The notes under the pieces were generated by a model. That model was not told the DNA's origin, did not search any database, and saw only the letters and a list, made by a program, of their open reading frames with translations. A DNA stretch of 24,503 nucleotides, taken from IMG/VR virus record IMGVR_UViG_3300021365_000107, positions 1-24,503 of that record, one strand, 5' to 3'. The stretch comes from a virus. Position numbers and translations under genes: made by a program. How positions within the stretch are numbered: position 1 is the first letter of the stretch; each line of letters starts with the position of its first letter. Positions 15,636 to 22,057 of the stretch are shown here, piece after piece.

Positions 15636-16823
15636 TTAAGAGTAAATATAAATATCTTGATTATTAGCGACAAATATATTTCCTTTTGCATCATATCTTG
15701 TTGGTGCATCATCTGGGTCATTGGTTGTCCCAACAACTACTGTTGCCATAAAGGCATCAGGGGTAAATGATGAACCACTTGCATGGAATGAACTTGTTAC
15801 ACCCCATCTTAATGATGATAATCCATCATAAGCAAAGGCATCACCATAGTCTTGATCTACTTGTTGAATTACAATACCACCATCTCCGGCTGAATTTGAA
15901 CCTGAAGCTAATAATATAAATCTATCTTTTATTAATAAATTTTCTGAATTTTGGAAAGATGCTGTACCTTGTACTGTTAAATCACGTGTGATAATTACAT
16001 CACCAACAACATTTAATAATCCATCACCCTCTGGGCTTCCAACATCATTAAATGTAAGATTTGTATTAGCTCTAGCACTATCACCATCAATATCAGTCAT
16101 TACTCTTCTAACTCCTGAATTAGTAATATTAATTACACCACTTGTTCCACTTGATCCTGATGAACCTGATGAACCACTTGAACCTGAAGTACCACTTGAT
16201 CCTGAGGATCCACTTGAACCAGAAGTACCATCTGCTCCTGATGTCCCTGAAGAACCTGAAGAACCTGAAGAACCTGAACTACCGCTTGAACCTGAAGTTC
16301 CTGAAGTACCACTTGTTCCATCTGCTCCTGAAGTACCTGAAGAACCTGAAGATCCTGAAGTACCATCTGCTCCTGAAGTTCCTGAAGAACCTGAAGAACC
16401 ACTTGTTCCATCTTCTCCTGATGTACCAGATGAACCACTTGAACCTGAAGTTCCATCTGCTCCCGAAGTTCCAGATGAGCCACTTGAACCAGAAGTACCA
16501 TCTGCTCCTGATGTTCCTGAAGAACCTGAAGAACCTGAACTACCGCTTGAACCTGAGCTACCGCTTGAACCTGAAGTTCCTGAAGTACCACTTGTTCCAT
16601 CTGCTCCTGAGGTACCAGATGAACCACTTGAACCTGATGAACCTGAACTACCTGAAGAACCTGAACTACCTGAACTAGCAGCATTTTCTCTTGTACCAAT
16701 AACACCTGATGTGTTAATAGTTAATACTGTGTCTTCTGATGCTTGTGTTGATAAATCCGTTAAAGTTAGTTGTGCTAATTCTGCATTAGACCCACTAACT
16801 ATTACCTTTTTCCAATTTGCCAT
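15636..16823 (-). CDS. Collagen-like fibre protein, shorter paralogue
   Basis: This 395-residue protein has an N-terminal module (residues 1-50, NWKKVIVSGSNAEL to GTRENAASSG) that closely matches that of the 1125-residue fibre, indicating paralogy or a shared docking role. Residues about 51-228 are roughly 60 Gly-Ser/Thr-Ser triplets with Gly-Ala-Asp and Gly-Glu-Asp interruptions and no proline. Residues 229-395 are a globular beta-rich C-terminus containing GLLNVVGDVIITRDLTVQG and ENLLIKDRFILLASGSNSAG, typical of phage tail appendage proteins. It probably forms a trimeric thin fibre. It is a second Ser-rich candidate acceptor for the glycosyltransferases. It has its own promoter-like motif (16857-16868). 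Confidence 0.88.
   Translation of the reverse strand: MANWKKVIVSGSNAELAQLTLTDLSTQASEDTVLTINTSGVIGTRENAASSGSSGSSGSSGSSGSSGSSGTSGADGTSGTSGTSGSSGSSGSSGSSGSSGSSGTSGADGTSGSSGSSGTSGADGTSGSSGSSGTSGEDGTSGSSGSSGTSGADGTSGSSGSSGTSGADGTSGTSGTSGSSGSSGSSGSSGSSGTSGADGTSGSSGSSGSSGTSGSSGSSGSSGSSGTSGVINITNSGVRRVMTDIDGDSARANTNLTFNDVGSPEGDGLLNVVGDVIITRDLTVQGTASFQNSENLLIKDRFILLASGSNSAGDGGIVIQQVDQDYGDAFAYDGLSSLRWGVTSSFHASGSSFTPDAFMATVVVGTTNDPDDAPTRYDAKGNIFVANNQDIYIYS
16139..16674 (-). repeat. Gly-X-Y coding repeat tract of the shorter fibre
   Basis: About 60 nine-base units encode Gly-Ser-Ser, Gly-Thr-Ser and Gly-Ala/Glu-Asp triplets. The same codon-mixed style as in the giant fibre suggests a common origin. Confidence 0.9.
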
Positions 16824-16856
16824 TATATATTATTTTAATTTTGTGGTATTCAATTT

Positions 16857-16868
16857 ATTATACATATT
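16857..16868 (-). promoter_or_regulatory. Promoter-like late motif upstream of the shorter fibre gene
   Basis: The minus strand reads AATATGTATAAT, 33 bases before the ATG at 16823, directly behind a weak hairpin and T-rich run. Confidence 0.45.
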
Positions 16869-16893
16869 AAAAATAAGTTTATTAATTATAAAC
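16868..16893 (-). terminator. Weak Rho-independent terminator after the 126-residue gene
   Basis: On the minus strand GTTTAT, loop AATTA, ATAAAC form a 6-bp A/T-rich stem followed by TTATTTTT. The hairpin overlaps the stop codon. The arrangement matches other terminator-plus-motif pairs in the window, but the stem is weak. Confidence 0.4.
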
Positions 16894-17266
16894 CTACATA
16901 AAAATTATTAGAAGATATAGCTAATCCTCCTTCTGGTGCTGTTCCTGGGAGGGTATTAAATTTAATTAATTGGAATACACCATCACTATCTACTTTTATA
17001 CCTTGGTTACTTGCATTTTTTATTAATAATAAATCACGGCCTGTGTTATCATTAATTTCAAATCTAGCACCTGCTGATGGGCCTCCTATTCCTAAATTTA
17101 CACCATCAAATTGTAATAAAGTGTTACCTTTAATATTATCATTACCAGTTGCAGTTAATACATAATTATTAAAGTTATTATCTATTACAGTACCACCACC
17201 AGCACCACCAGAAACTGTGTATGCTCCTACTTTTAAGTCATCTACAAATCTAATATTACTAGCCAT
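16886..17266 (-). CDS. Small probable virion appendage protein
   Basis: This is a 126-residue beta-rich protein starting with ATG 5 nt after the gp15-like gene. Residues about 34-60 (NNYVLTATG, then NTLLQFDGVNLGIGG) resemble a segment in the C-terminal domain of the giant fibre (NRVITATG, then NLLFDGSILNIDG), so the two probably share a small fold. The rest (RFEINDNTGRDLLLIKNAS, EGGLAISSNNFYVG) has the look of phage fibre head modules. No catalytic motif is seen. It could be a collar, neck or fibre-tip protein. Confidence 0.65.
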   Translation of the reverse strand: MASNIRFVDDLKVGAYTVSGGAGGGTVIDNNFNNYVLTATGNDNIKGNTLLQFDGVNLGIGGPSAGARFEINDNTGRDLLLIKNASNQGIKVDSDGVFQLIKFNTLPGTAPEGGLAISSNNFYVGL

Positions 17267-17271
17267 ATATT

Positions 17272-18255
17272 TTAATTTTTTAATTCTGTTCCTGGGGTTA
17301 TATCAGATATGTTTGATATTTCTCCTTGATCTTCTCTTTGTCTTCTTGTTCTACCATCTTTTGTTTTAGTAACTCCTTCTTTAAATATTTCAGGATTAGA
17401 TGTTGTTTCCATTGAAATAATAAATTTAGATTTAGTATTGTATTTTGATATAGAATTTAAGTCTTTTTGGATAGTATCTGGTATAATGTATCCTCTTAAT
17501 CTAATATTAAATGTTCCTTTTACTAATCTATCTTTTCCATTTGTTAAAGAAGTTTCAGTAGAAAAACTATCTATAAAGGCTCTAAATTTAAATCGTTCTG
17601 GGTTACCCCAATAAGCATCAGAGGCATATTCACATGATTCAATTATTTTATTTAATTGTTCCATGTAATATGTTTGAATTAAACAACTATATTCTAAATT
17701 AACAAAATCTGGAACAGCTACTGCGTAAAATTGTTGTGAAGGAACTTTATTATTTATTGCTGCAAAGTTGCTATAAAAATTTTTTGGATTATATGAACGT
17801 TGAAAACTTCCATACAAATTAGGACTATTAGCATCTAATTTATTATATACGGTTCTGTCTTTAGTTATAGAATTTCTTTTAAGTACTATAATAGGTAACA
17901 TAATAGCACCATTTTTATCTCTATAGTAATTATCTTTTTGAAATGATTTCCATCTTTCAGGGGAACCATATATTACGGGTACTTCTCTTCTTTCCCCATT
18001 TTGATAAACAAAAGGTTTTATTACATTTTGAAAATAATAAAATACTGCTTCATCTAAATCTTTTAACCCAATAGAAAAGGGTTTTGTAGTATCACCTGTC
18101 CATGATAATTTTTCAGACCTATTAAAATCTATACCTGTTTCACTTAAGTTAGAAGGTGCAGATATATTAGGATTTCCATATCTTTCACTAGATGGTGTTT
18201 GTTGAGCTATATTTAGTTCTTTTTGGGTTTTAGGTATGGGTTTTCTTATAGCCAT
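17272..18255 (-). CDS. gp15: Tail completion / sheath stabiliser protein, gp15-like
   Basis: This 327-residue protein (T4 gp15 is 272 aa) matches the gp15 pattern along its length: YYFQNVIKPFVYQNG then VPVIYGSPERWKSF (T4 has VPITYASKEHF), MLPIIVLKRNSI, a YSCLIQTYYMEQLNKIIES segment, and RLVKGTFNIRLRGYIIP near the end of the core (T4 ends its core in GWMYPP). gp15 forms a hexameric ring at the top of the tail, stabilises the sheath and joins the tail to the head. N- and C-terminal extensions are polar and low in complexity. Its ATG overlaps the preceding stop by one base (TAATG), so translation is coupled with the gp14-like gene. Confidence 0.85.
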   Translation of the reverse strand: MAIRKPIPKTQKELNIAQQTPSSERYGNPNISAPSNLSETGIDFNRSEKLSWTGDTTKPFSIGLKDLDEAVFYYFQNVIKPFVYQNGERREVPVIYGSPERWKSFQKDNYYRDKNGAIMLPIIVLKRNSITKDRTVYNKLDANSPNLYGSFQRSYNPKNFYSNFAAINNKVPSQQFYAVAVPDFVNLEYSCLIQTYYMEQLNKIIESCEYASDAYWGNPERFKFRAFIDSFSTETSLTNGKDRLVKGTFNIRLRGYIIPDTIQKDLNSISKYNTKSKFIISMETTSNPEIFKEGVTKTKDGRTRRQREDQGEISNISDITPGTELKN

Positions 18256-18785
18256 TAAAATCTTTCTTTATAAGGTGAAATAGCAACTTTATCTGCTGGT
18301 ATATAATATGTTGATACTAATATAGATACATTTTCTCCAAATTTATCTAAACCAGGATTTAATGGGTTTGGTGTTCCATTAGAATTATTATTAGGATATG
18401 ATGGGTTTTTTCCTCCCCAATATTGGTTACCTACTGTACTTTGTACACCATAATATCCTTCTTGATATAAGATAATATCACCTACTTCAGGTACAACATT
18501 GGCTACTTTTAAATCATCTCTTAAAAAATAAAAGTCAATAGCTTGATTAAACTGTATTCCTTCTTCATCTTCACCATATTGCTGATCTGATCTATTTATT
18601 AAGACATTAAATAAAAATGGACCATTATAAAACTTTTCACCAGCTGCTTCACCATAAATATTAACTTTAGTTTCTTCTAGTTTAAATTGATATATAGCAC
18701 ATTGTTGGGTAATAATATTACCCATTAATTCTCTATTTAATTTTCTCAGGAGTGAAACATCCCTGAGTCCTGTATACATTGCCAT
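18255..18785 (-). CDS. gp14: Neck protein, gp14-like (short)
   Basis: The 176 residues are fewer than T4 gp14 (256 aa). The order of features fits gp14: an N-terminal helix, CAIYQFKLEETKVNIYGEA, FLFNVLINRSDQQYGED, the phrase VVPEVGDIILYQEGYYGV (T4 has EGDLIYFP at the equivalent place), and a final beta segment NVSILVSTYYI. gp14 and gp13 form the neck that closes the DNA-filled head and accepts the tail. The gene sits between the gp13- and gp15-like genes, as in T4, with a 1-nt gap before and a 1-nt overlap after. The assignment relies partly on this order. Confidence 0.75.
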   Translation of the reverse strand: MAMYTGLRDVSLLRKLNRELMGNIITQQCAIYQFKLEETKVNIYGEAAGEKFYNGPFLFNVLINRSDQQYGEDEEGIQFNQAIDFYFLRDDLKVANVVPEVGDIILYQEGYYGVQSTVGNQYWGGKNPSYPNNNSNGTPNPLNPGLDKFGENVSILVSTYYIPADKVAISPYKERF

Positions 18786-18786
18786 A

Positions 18787-19971
18787 TTATCCTATATAAA
18801 TAAAGGTTGGGACACCTTCTAATTCTCTATCTCTACTTTCTTTCTCATTTGCTCTTCTTTCTAATAAAGAAGCACGAGACATTTCATCAAAATATGCTCT
18901 TAATCTTTCTAATAGTGCCGTTTTTTCTGCTGTTGCCGCTGCTAATAAATCAGCTTGATTTAAGGTTAAGTCAGCATTAGGTATAGGAATAGTACCATAT
19001 TTTCCTCTTACATATCCTAAAATTTCTTTTACTAATGCTAATGTATACTCAAAAATCCATTGTCTACCAATTGAATTGATTAAATCATAATTAGGATTAG
19101 TATAAGGCATATTAGAGGCATTTGTTACTTGTCCACATGAGGGATCTACACTTCCACTTGTTCTATCATTTACTTTAATATATTCAAACCACATATTCCC
19201 TGCACAAGAACTAGAACCTTCTACTTCAAGATGGTTGTTGCTTGATGGGATTGGAAATACTCTTAATACATTATCATGCATTTCAAAACTATAGTTAGAT
19301 AATCTAACCTGAGTATTCATTTCAATGGCTTGGATTACTTGCATATCATAACTAAGTGGCATCATTAAATAACCCATTCCACCACCAAAACCTCCTACTT
19401 CCATTAGTCCTGCGGCAGCTACTCCTCCAAATCCAAAACCATCAAATGGGTCTAAATATCTTGCTGAAGCTGGGACAGGTTCTTGATAAAATACTCGTTT
19501 AATTTCTATGCTACCTGTTATATTTTCTTTTTTGGCCCATGCCTTTAAATCATAGTCCTGAACACTAGAGGTTAAGGGGATACTTCCTTTATACCAAGGT
19601 ACATTACCACCAGTGCCTGCTTCTGCCCCATATTGTTCTGACATTCTTATTATTGCTCCTAAATTAGGGGTAATTATACTATTATTTAAAAAACTAAAAT
19701 CTTCGATTTCAAATCCTTCTAAGGTTAGCATATTATCTCTAACAAGATAAGCATATAATTCATTCCCATATACTGTAATTGCTTCTTCGAAGGCAGTAAA
19801 AAATGAACTTGATTGTAATTCAATATCAACTAAGGGATAACCTAATCTAATAGCACAAAATTCAGCAACTTTTACACAGTCAACTTGAAACTCAATACTA
19901 TTATTGTAAAACCCAAAGGGTACTGCATCTGGGTTCCATAGAGGGTTACCATCATATATAGGTACATTCAT
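18787..19971 (-). CDS. gp13: Neck protein, gp13-like
   Basis: The protein has 394 residues (T4 gp13 is 309 aa). The N-terminal domain has RLGYPLVDIELQ then FFTAFEEAITVYGNEL, paralleling T4 RLGAPIINVELT and the following ALELYGEYH. The C-terminal region WIFEYTLALVKEILGYVRGKY then IPIPNADLTLNQADLLAAA parallels T4 WVKDYATALAKELNG and GGVTIDGQRLIEEA. Both proteins end in a hydrophobic -G sequence (FIYIG here, ILVG in T4). A Gly/Met-rich central loop (GFGFGGVAAAGLM) and a charged stretch before the C-terminus are extra. gp13 caps the portal with gp14. The gene has its own promoter-like motif after a strong terminator and leads the gp13-gp14-gp15 set. Confidence 0.85.
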   Translation of the reverse strand: MNVPIYDGNPLWNPDAVPFGFYNNSIEFQVDCVKVAEFCAIRLGYPLVDIELQSSSFFTAFEEAITVYGNELYAYLVRDNMLTLEGFEIEDFSFLNNSIITPNLGAIIRMSEQYGAEAGTGGNVPWYKGSIPLTSSVQDYDLKAWAKKENITGSIEIKRVFYQEPVPASARYLDPFDGFGFGGVAAAGLMEVGGFGGGMGYLMMPLSYDMQVIQAIEMNTQVRLSNYSFEMHDNVLRVFPIPSSNNHLEVEGSSSCAGNMWFEYIKVNDRTSGSVDPSCGQVTNASNMPYTNPNYDLINSIGRQWIFEYTLALVKEILGYVRGKYGTIPIPNADLTLNQADLLAAATAEKTALLERLRAYFDEMSRASLLERRANEKESRDRELEGVPTFIYIG

Positions 19972-19986
19972 AATATAATTAGTTTT

Positions 19987-19998
19987 ATTATAAATATG
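19987..19998 (-). promoter_or_regulatory. Promoter-like late motif upstream of the gp13-like gene
   Basis: The minus strand reads CATATTTATAAT, 15 bases before the ATG at 19971 and directly after the U-tract of the terminator at 19999-20025. Confidence 0.55.
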
Positions 19999-20025
19999 AA
20001 AAAAGAGGACTCAAATTGAGTCCTC
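19999..20025 (-). terminator. Rho-independent terminator after the 157-residue gene
   Basis: On the minus strand GAGGACTCAA, loop T (or a 3-5 nt loop), TTGAGTCCTC form a near-perfect stem of up to 10 bp followed by TTTTTT. It is one of the two strongest hairpins in the window. Confidence 0.88.
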
Positions 20026-20050
20026 CGTAATTTTATTTATAGGTTTAAAT

Positions 20051-20524
20051 TTAGGATAAAGAACCTGATCTCCAAGCACCACCTAAATAAACATACATTG
20101 TGTGAACACTACCACTTGCCACAAATTCAAAAGTTCCTTCTGGTCTGGCACCTGATGGAGCTACTGAGCCAGTACAGCCTATTAAACATGAACCAGAGTT
20201 AAATTGTGAATTAATAGAACCAGTAAATGAACCTGACAATGAACCTGATGAATCTACACCAAATGAACTAGTTGTTGAGCCACTTACAAATATAAGTGAA
20301 TCACTTGATACAAATATTTCTTTAAATGCATTTGTAGCTGATCCTAGATTGTAATTTCCACCAGCTTTAGGTATTATACTCCCTGTTATTAATATATTAC
20401 CATTTATTGTAAGATCTCCTGTTATAGGGTGAGATCCTGTAAAGTGTCTAAAATTATTATCTAACTCGTTAATTGTTAAAGCTGATCCTTTACCATCTGA
20501 GCCTGTTCTGAATGTTAATGCCAT
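20051..20524 (-). CDS. Probable tail-appendage/fibre-like virion protein
   Basis: This 157-residue protein opens with FRTGSDGKGSALTINELDNN, a module I recognise as frequent at the N-terminus of phage appendage proteins. It is followed by a beta-repeat ITGDLTINGNILITGS and then NYNLGSATNAFKEIFVSSDSL, a common phage fibre phrase. The second half is Gly/Ser-rich with a CLIGC pair, and the C-terminus (TMYVYLGGAWRSGSLS) looks like a fibre-end strand. It lies between the head genes and the neck genes and could be a head or neck fibre. A terminator follows it. Confidence 0.75.
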   Translation of the reverse strand: MALTFRTGSDGKGSALTINELDNNFRHFTGSHPITGDLTINGNILITGSIIPKAGGNYNLGSATNAFKEIFVSSDSLIFVSGSTTSSFGVDSSGSLSGSFTGSINSQFNSGSCLIGCTGSVAPSGARPEGTFEFVASGSVHTMYVYLGGAWRSGSLS

Positions 20525-20543
20525 TTTTTATTAATTTAATTTT

Positions 20544-20555
20544 GTTATAAATATT
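20544..20555 (-). promoter_or_regulatory. Promoter-like late motif upstream of the 157-residue gene
   Basis: The minus strand reads AATATTTATAAC, 19 bases before the ATG at 20524. It touches the stop codon of the preceding gene. Confidence 0.45.
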
Positions 20556-21096
20556 ATGAAGATGCTACAAAATACTCTATTTGTACATTTGCTGTATCTG
20601 CTTTTGCCTTAATTGAAGATAAAGAAGAAAATGAAGAAAAATATTGAATATCAACATATCCTTCTACTACATAATCATAATAGTCAGTTCCTTGAAATTG
20701 TGCGTTTGAAAATACCATAGATTTTCCTGCATCTAATTTAAATAAGGATTCATCTCCTGAACCTACATTGCCAACATTAGGGTTTTGTGCTTCTGGGCTA
20801 TCTTGGATTAAATATAAAGATACAAAATTTGTTTTACATAAATTTGTAAACCTCATATATTTAACTGTATCCCTAACAAAAGAACCAGCAGTTTGCTGTT
20901 CTTCAGAATCTACAAATTTTAGTATTTCAATTCCGCTTCCACTAAATGTAGGAGCTATAGTATCAGTTCTTTTCATTATCTGATTAACATCAGTAATAAC
21001 CTCAGTATTAATGGATTGCTCCATATTACCATTAGGTAATCTTATTTCTTCTCTAATAGTTACAGATAAGGATCCTGTTGGGTTACATATTGCCAT
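20554..21096 (-). CDS. Hypothetical probable virion protein
   Basis: This is a 180-residue protein of mixed beta/polar composition with no membrane segment or enzymatic motif. It opens CNPTGSLSVTIREEIRLPNG, has a middle section with RFTNLCKTNFVSLYLIQDS, and a beta-rich end (DYVVEGYVDIQYFSSFSS, then ANVQIEYFVASS). Sequence character and location between phoH and the appendage gene suggest a structural or decoration protein, but I do not recognise the family. It starts with ATG after a promoter-like motif (21108-21119). Confidence 0.65.
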   Translation of the reverse strand: MAICNPTGSLSVTIREEIRLPNGNMEQSINTEVITDVNQIMKRTDTIAPTFSGSGIEILKFVDSEEQQTAGSFVRDTVKYMRFTNLCKTNFVSLYLIQDSPEAQNPNVGNVGSGDESLFKLDAGKSMVFSNAQFQGTDYYDYVVEGYVDIQYFSSFSSLSSIKAKADTANVQIEYFVASS

Positions 21097-21107
21097 TGTT
21101 TTATTTT

Positions 21108-21119
21108 ATTATAAATATG
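21108..21119 (-). promoter_or_regulatory. Promoter-like late motif upstream of the 180-residue gene
   Basis: The minus strand reads CATATTTATAAT, 11 bases before the ATG at 21096, in the 26-nt gap after phoH. Confidence 0.5.
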
Positions 21120-21122
21120 GTA

Positions 21123-21860
21123 CTAATTTCTATTATTATAAGTGTTAGAACCAGAAGTTATAATAGATATTCCATTATCAATTGCTTCTTGATAATATTC
21201 TAATAAATCTTCAACAATTTCGTTTCTATGATTAGTAATTAAAGTAATTGCTTCTAAATTTTTAATCTTTCTAGCGGCAGAATATAAAAATTTAAAACCT
21301 GAATCTGATTTTTTCTTTAAATCTGTTTGTTGTGCATCACCACACACCATCATTTTACTTCTTAAACCTAAACGTGAAGTGATCATTTCCATTTGTTGGT
21401 GAGTAACATTTTGTGCTTCATCTACTATTATCATTGAATCTAAAAATGTTCTACCTCTCATAAATGATACGGGTACTATTTCTATTTTACCATCTTCAAT
21501 AAGTTTTTCAACTTTAACTTTATCATACAATTGGAAAAAGTTTTGGTAAATAGGTTGAACCCAAGGATCCATTTTTTCTCTTAAATCACCAGGTAAAAAA
21601 CCTATTTCTTCTTTTGATACCGTAGGTCTGGTTATTATTATTTTATCGTATTGTCTTCGTAACAATCCATCTAAAGCAACATTACATGCTAATAATGTTT
21701 TTCCACTACCTGCACTACCACCTAAAAGAGTGACTGTGTTTTCAAGTATAGTTGCTTTTGCTTCTTTTTGTTCTTCATTAAGTTGGAGTTTGAACTTAAT
21801 TGGGTTTTTAGGAATTCTCTTAGGTCGATATACATCGTCCGTATGGTGTTTACTTGCCAT
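21123..21860 (-). CDS. phoH: PhoH-like P-loop ATPase
   Basis: The 245 residues form a single PhoH domain: Walker A GGSAGSGKT (47-55), the family phrase IIITRPTVSKEEIGFLPGD (74-92), an RGRTF element, Walker B MIIVDEAQN (143-151), and CGDAQQTDL (173-181). PhoH-like ATPases are common in aquatic phages and in bacteria are tied to phosphate-starvation regulons; their role in phage infection is not settled and may involve RNA. The gene lies directly after the major capsid gene, inside the structural region, behind a terminator, a promoter-like motif and an unusually long 120-nt leader. A second frame starting within the leader is probably not coding. Confidence 0.93.
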   Translation of the reverse strand: MASKHHTDDVYRPKRIPKNPIKFKLQLNEEQKEAKATILENTVTLLGGSAGSGKTLLACNVALDGLLRRQYDKIIITRPTVSKEEIGFLPGDLREKMDPWVQPIYQNFFQLYDKVKVEKLIEDGKIEIVPVSFMRGRTFLDSMIIVDEAQNVTHQQMEMITSRLGLRSKMMVCGDAQQTDLKKKSDSGFKFLYSAARKIKNLEAITLITNHRNEIVEDLLEYYQEAIDNGISIITSGSNTYNNRN

Positions 21861-21982
21861 AAATTCTTGAAATTAGGGGTTAGGTTATGGGTTAATGCAA
21901 CCGTAGTAAATACGTTAAAAAACAGTAAAGTATTGATATAGCTATATAATGAGATAAATATAGTTTGGGTATAACGCATTTT
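21861..21982 (-). promoter_or_regulatory. Leader region of phoH
   Basis: This is a 122-nt AT-rich stretch between the promoter-like motif and the phoH ATG, the longest leader in the window. It contains near-repeats TAACCCATAACC and TAACCCCTAA close to the start codon and no clear hairpin or Shine-Dalgarno sequence. I see no gene in it that I can support. Confidence 0.25.
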
Positions 21983-21994
21983 ATTATACATATG
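21983..21994 (-). promoter_or_regulatory. Promoter-like late motif upstream of phoH
   Basis: The minus strand reads CATATGTATAAT, just past the terminator that follows the major capsid gene. Confidence 0.45.
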
Positions 21995-22000
21995 AAAAGT

Positions 22001-22028
22001 AAAAAAAAACCCGGTCAAAGACCGGGTT
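22001..22028 (-). terminator. Rho-independent terminator after the major capsid gene
   Basis: On the minus strand AACCCGGTC, loop TTT, GACCGGGTT form a perfect 9-bp stem followed by a run of nine or so T (partly shared with the stem). It would end the abundant capsid transcript. Confidence 0.92.
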
Positions 22029-22057
22029 AATTTTATTAAAGTGTATTAATCTAAATA

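Noticed and set aside
15988-16911. Plus-strand and alternative minus-strand frames across the shorter fibre repeat
   Set aside because: Pro/Glu-rich antisense of Gly-Ser repeats. It crosses the promoter-like region and has no start context; it is a shadow of the real fibre gene.
21722-22018. 98-codon minus-strand frame overlapping the phoH start
   Set aside because: It begins inside the terminator stem, overlaps phoH by 139 nt in another frame, and the overlap part is low-quality sequence. An internal ATG just after the promoter-like motif could at most make a short leader peptide, for which I see no support.
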